A DNA stretch of 64,000 nucleotides, taken from Coenobita brevimanus (lineage: Eukaryota > Arthropoda > Malacostraca > Decapoda > Coenobitidae). The stretch spans positions 35,105,042-35,169,041 of the forward strand of contig CM064683.1 in NCBI GenBank assembly GCA_032717465.1, written 5' to 3'. The notes below the pieces were generated by a model. That model was not told the DNA's origin. It worked only from the letters and a program-made list of their open reading frames with translations, and made no database searches. This document shows, piece by piece, positions 60,404 through 64,000 of the stretch. Position numbers and translations under genes: made by a program. Each line of letters starts with the position of its first letter. Within the stretch, counting starts at the first letter, position 1.

Positions 60404-60778
60404 CAGAAATTGACTTGAATAAAATTTACTTTTTGTGTGTGTGTGATAAAACTCGTCAACTGTATGAAGTAAAGTTACTGTTTTATAATCGGAAACAAGT
60501 CAAAGTTATCTTTGTTGAATAGTTGTAGTTAGCTTTTATATAAGACATTTGCCATTTTTCCACAGAGAAATAAATTAGATAAAATCATAATGATTTTCTT
60601 TCCTGTTCTGTTTCTAGTTGTCCACATGTAAAGTAAAACCACGCTACTGACATCTGAAGTCATATTGGCACCTAATGAGGCTGGTGATGATGATAACTTC
60701 GACAGTGGCGAAGGGGGTATGGGAACATCGTGGGCAATCAACTGGGGGTCTGGGCAGGGAAAAATGTTAAGATCCCCT
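60404..60778 (+). mobile_element. possible hAT-like non-autonomous element, right part
   Basis: Ends GTTAAGATCCCC, an imperfect inverse of the GGGGTTCTTAAC start at 57,619. GGGGGTATGGGA occurs near both ends (57,676 and 60,714). Joined at CAGAAATT, the two parts would make about 510 bp with no coding capacity. No clear 8-bp duplication was found, so the assignment is tentative. Confidence 0.4.
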
Positions 60779-60839
60779 TGATTTTGTAATGACTAAGTTA
60801 TGGCAGTAGTGCTGTGAGGATCATTTACTTATGATGTTT

Positions 60840-61045
60840 CATAATCTTGAGGGGGCTATGGTGATGTGGTTGTTGTGGTGGTGATTTAGTCGTTGTGGTG
60901 GTATGGTAGTTGTGATGGTTGCTTGGTAAAAGTGTGGTGATCATTTGCTGATAATGACTGTGGTAGTGTGGTAGTTATCGCGTTGTATTAGTGACTATGA
61001 CAGTGTGGTTGTCAGTATATGGTTGATATGATATTAATGATATAT
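60840..61045. repeat. GT-rich degenerate repeat block, part 3
   Basis: Same words as parts 1 and 2 (GTGGTATGGTAGTTGTGATGG, GACTATGACAGTGTGGTTG), so the block resumes on the far side of the nested transposons. Confidence 0.7.
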
Positions 61046-61128
61046 GTATCAGTCCGTGAAGTTCACATTTTTTGTAGGGAATGCTCGTTTTTTACTGTAA
61101 CGTGATATGTCCCTACAGCAAGGTCTTT

Positions 61129-61130
<2 letters not shown>

Positions 61131-61170
<40 letters not shown>
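61131..61170. repeat. (GA)n microsatellite
   Basis: GA array of 40 bp. Confidence 0.97.
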
Positions 61171-61172
<2 letters not shown>

Positions 61173-61267
61173 CTCACACTGGAAAGATGGTTTATTAGGG
61201 AGGTAATACATTTTCGACTCAATTTGAACCCTTTCCATTTTTTTTCTAATACCGCTGAGAGTTCTCT

Positions 61268-61296
61268 CCCCCCCCCTCTCTCTCTCTCTCTATCTG

Positions 61297-61329
<33 letters not shown>

Positions 61330-61330
61330 A
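61268..61330. repeat. (CT)n-(CTAT)n compound microsatellite
   Basis: C run, then CT repeats, then CTAT repeats. Confidence 0.95.
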
Positions 61331-61840
61331 TCTCTTCATCGCAGGTCCAGTATCCTATCTTTAAGTCTCTAAATATAATAACAGCAACATTAACTTGGTT
61401 TCCGGCAGACTTGTCAGCGCTATCTCTCGGTTTTAAGGCGCTACATACGTACTCGGCTCTGCCAGCCTATAATATACCTCTTCCTCTGGTATATGTTTTG
61501 CATATTACATTTTAATATTAATATTCTCACATTTCATTTGAATTATTTTGGATATTTTCATAATTTTCATCAGCAACGTACAGAGAACCATTACAATATT
61601 GAACATCGCTGAGGAAGAAATGCTTCAGAGTCTGTGAAGCTGAAATTACTTCTTTTGCTGCCAACCACAGCATGAAGCAGTATCACCGTGGTCCGGGAAG
61701 CAACTATATACGGGACCCAGCTTCATCCCAGCTGTTGGACCGCCACACCTGAGCTTAACAAGGATCACAACCATAGCTCAAGTCTGGCCCGGGTCATTGC
61801 CAGCTCCCATCGCACGTATGTGGGGGATTAGTGAGACGAG
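61331..61840. other. unassigned sequence
   Basis: No supported feature seen. Confidence 0.35.
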
Positions 61841-62372
61841 AGTAGTGTTAGGGGATACATAGGGTGGCGTCTGAGGATACATAACATGGTGTTTGAGAAG
61901 ACATAAGGTGGTGTTTAAAGACATAGGGATATACAGGGAGATAAATAGGATGGTGAAAGGGGATAAACGGGGGAGTGTTAGGGGATACATGGTATGGTGT
62001 TTGGGGATGGTGGTGGTGGAGTTAAGGAACATAGGATTGCCGTGACGTTTAGAGATATAGGGCATAGTGTAAGGAAATATAATGGATGGTGTCGGTGAAT
62101 ACTTAGGATATTGGTAGTGATTATGTAAGATGCTGGTAAGGGATACATAGGATGGTGTTAGTGGATACAAGGGATATCTTTTGAGGACACTATGGATGGT
62201 GTTCGGAAATACATAAGCTGGTGTTAGGGGATAAACAGGATAATGTTAGGGATACACAGGCTGCTGTTAGGGGACACAACTGATGACGGGAATACATAGG
62301 ATGGTGATAGTGTCAGGGAATACAGATGCTGTTAGGGCATACACAGGACGATGGGGATGCGTAGAATGGTTT
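61841..62372. repeat. degenerate ~22-bp minisatellite (GTTAGGGGATACATAGGATG-like)
   Basis: About 20 diverged units with GTGTTAGGGGATACA and ATAGGATGGT words, and period near 22 with indels. The TTAGGGG word is part of the unit and not a telomere array. Confidence 0.8.
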
Positions 62373-64000
62373 CAAGGAAGAAATACTCGTACGGTGGCCT
62401 GAGTGTGTTGTGGGAAGGGGAAAACAGGCTTTTCAAGTCCTCCTTTCCCATTCCCGCCCACTGTAGTGGTCTTTCATGAGACACCAGGAATAAATACAGG
62501 GGCGGTACACTTCCTTCCCCAACTCAAGGGATTATTAATTAGCGAGAAGAATGGTGTGGGTGCAGGGGAGGCGTTAGCTTTTCGCGCAACATCCAATATG
62601 GAGTATTTCCCGTCACGAATCAATGAAACCAGGGTTTCATAGTTGTAGCCATGTGTTATTATTGCTAGCAACGAAAGTTTTTGTGTCAAACACATTTCTG
62701 ACATCTGCACTATAACTGACCTTAGCTACAGCAGAGGTGCGGGGGAAGGGAACTCCCCAGCCCCATAATTTTAACCACTTAGGATTGCCTCTCAACCAAA
62801 TCTTGAACAGCCCCAAATAATTATTGAGCGTTCCTAGCAGGGTCGAAACCGCACCCCCCCCCGCCGACCCCATCCCTACCTACGACTGCGCCTACCACTC
62901 CGTATCATTTACTTTGCTGAGATCTGGAATTTCGTGGGACAACGGCCTGTTAGCGCCACTCGACTCAGGTATCCATCCAGCCTTTTGTGGGCTGATAGGT
63001 AAAATTAAGCACCTGCGGTAACAAATAAGTGAGGCAACAGTGGTAGCCTGGATGATGCAGTGGCTCCGTAACCAGGGATAATGGGTGAAACATCTGCTGC
63101 AGCCTCAAAGACCTATGTAATGGAGATGACCGCCTCACGAACTCTGTCTAATAATCATTCCTCAACCCCGGCAAAAATAGTTCCAGGTGGCAGGAAGGAA
63201 GGGGGGAACTGGTAAACACAATATTCCATTTCCGTGTGGACTTTAGAGCTACCTAACACCTCTTCATTAGCAATTTATTTTCCTATTTCACCTGCACCCC
63301 TTCGACACGATGACGTTTAATTAATTTGAAACAAGTTGTCACCAAATGTTTTTATTCAGCATAGAAGGGACCTCTATCAGTGAGGGTGTGATTGATTGCG
63401 ATATTTAACCACTCCACTTCGAAATTTCTCTCTGAGTCTGAAATTTAATCGTCTAGCAGGAACAAGAATAAAACACATAATTACTTCGTGCTGAAGTAGT
63501 CAATCATCTCCTGCACGTTGTTAATATATATCTAGTATGGACATAACATTCATAAATAATATGGAAGTGAACTGTATGCATGTATCATACAGAAATAATC
63601 TGCCAAGGAAAATACATTTGGGAGCATCCTTAATCCATGAAAACACGAGCCAGGATACCAAATATTTGTATATTGTTCACCTAAAAATGCGAGTGATGTT
63701 TCATGGAGAGGTAGTGCAGGAGTTGGATCCACACCACAGCGAGTTTTGTTTATCCGATTCAAGGCATAGACGTGACAATCCGTTCCTTGCCACCCAGTGT
63801 CTTCTTCAATGCCACGCATCTCCATAAGTTACCTTTTTTGCGCTAATAACTACGGTTCATACTGCATGCATGCTAAGGCTGTCTTATTCAGGACTGTTGT
63901 GATCGTTAGAGAAGTGGCCACAGATCACTTCTCTAACACCTCCAGGTACACATATGAAGGCAGGTTGACCACTAAGGAAAATGCATGCCAGCTGGTCCTC
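62373..64000. other. unassigned sequence
   Basis: No repeat unit or gene recognised in the last 1.6 kb. The overlapping short frames at 63,537-63,827 (both strands) have ordinary composition but no domain or splice evidence. C runs occur near 62,855. Confidence 0.4.

Noticed and set aside
63537..63827. Overlapping ~95-codon frames on both strands
   Set aside because: No domain, homologous pattern or splice context. Overlap on both strands suggests chance.

Overview
This window looks like non-genic DNA from an arthropod. I infer a decapod crustacean (shrimp, crab or crayfish type), but nothing in the sequence fixes the species. The reasons are the mass of long microsatellites ((TA)n, (GA)n/(CT)n, (GT)n/(CA)n, (TTA)n, (GATA)n), the many decayed minisatellites, and several families of non-LTR retrotransposons (LINEs) in different states of decay. 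I found no host protein-coding exon, tRNA gene, rRNA gene or CRISPR array that I could support. Bacterial features such as operons or ribosome binding sites do not apply.

The best coding material belongs to three LINEs. (1) A CR1/L2-like element lies on the + strand at about 18.2-24.05 kb. Its broken ORF1 carries a CxxC/CxxC zinc finger and an SGNH (GDSL) esterase domain. Its ORF2 carries an APE-type endonuclease with two stops and one frameshift, followed by an open reverse transcriptase reading frame (20,892-23,237). The 3' region holds a 390-bp direct duplication. (2) An RTE-like element (LINE A) lies on the - strand at 57,759-60,403. It is 5'-truncated, ends in a (GATA)n tail, and has two in-frame stops between its endonuclease and an open 649-codon reverse transcriptase frame. 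Older or shorter relatives lie at 613-1,235, 14,330-15,145, 28,095-28,360 and 38,660-38,965. (3) A third LINE (LINE C), nearly full length but heavily mutated, lies on the - strand at about 50.13-53.15 kb, with a relic at 29.70-29.90 kb. A fourth family (LINE D) leaves only C-termini at 321-610 and 27,480-27,725.

Short non-autonomous elements make up much of the rest. A family called S1 here recurs at least seven times (4.9, 11.2, 18.0, 25.8, 36.2, 42.8 and 56.4 kb). It has a conserved stem-loop and tRNA-like A/B-box blocks, and three copies end in the same sequence as LINE A, as expected of a SINE mobilised by that LINE. Two other tRNA-derived SINEs sit beside (TA)n arrays at 2.76-3.14 and 46.36-46.55 kb. 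Large inverted-repeat structures occur at 10,247-11,110 (LTR-like arms, head to head, inside a 4-bp target duplication), 46,553-48,050, and 55,938-56,786 (inside a near-perfect 8-bp duplication, with two later insertions).

Layout: 0-5 kb, LINE ends, a SINE and SSRs; 5-7 kb, palindromic units and a ~700-bp duplication joined by (TTA)n; 7.6-9 kb, GAT/GGT repeats and a 15-bp minisatellite; 10.2-11.6 kb, the palindromic LTR-like unit and S1; 11.9-14.2 kb, minisatellites; 14.3-15.5 kb, a LINE relic and SSR; 16.5-18 kb, a possible gag relic and a degenerate repeat; 18.2-24 kb, the CR1-like element; 25-31.6 kb, mixed repeats; 32-34 kb and 37-42.7 kb, polypyrimidine minisatellites; 46-48 kb, a SINE and inverted arms; 49-50 kb, SSRs; 50-53 kb, LINE C; 53.6-61 kb, purine-rich then GT-rich degenerate repeats with nested transposons; 61.8-62.4 kb, a minisatellite; the rest is unassigned. 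All similarities, periods and domain calls were made by eye.
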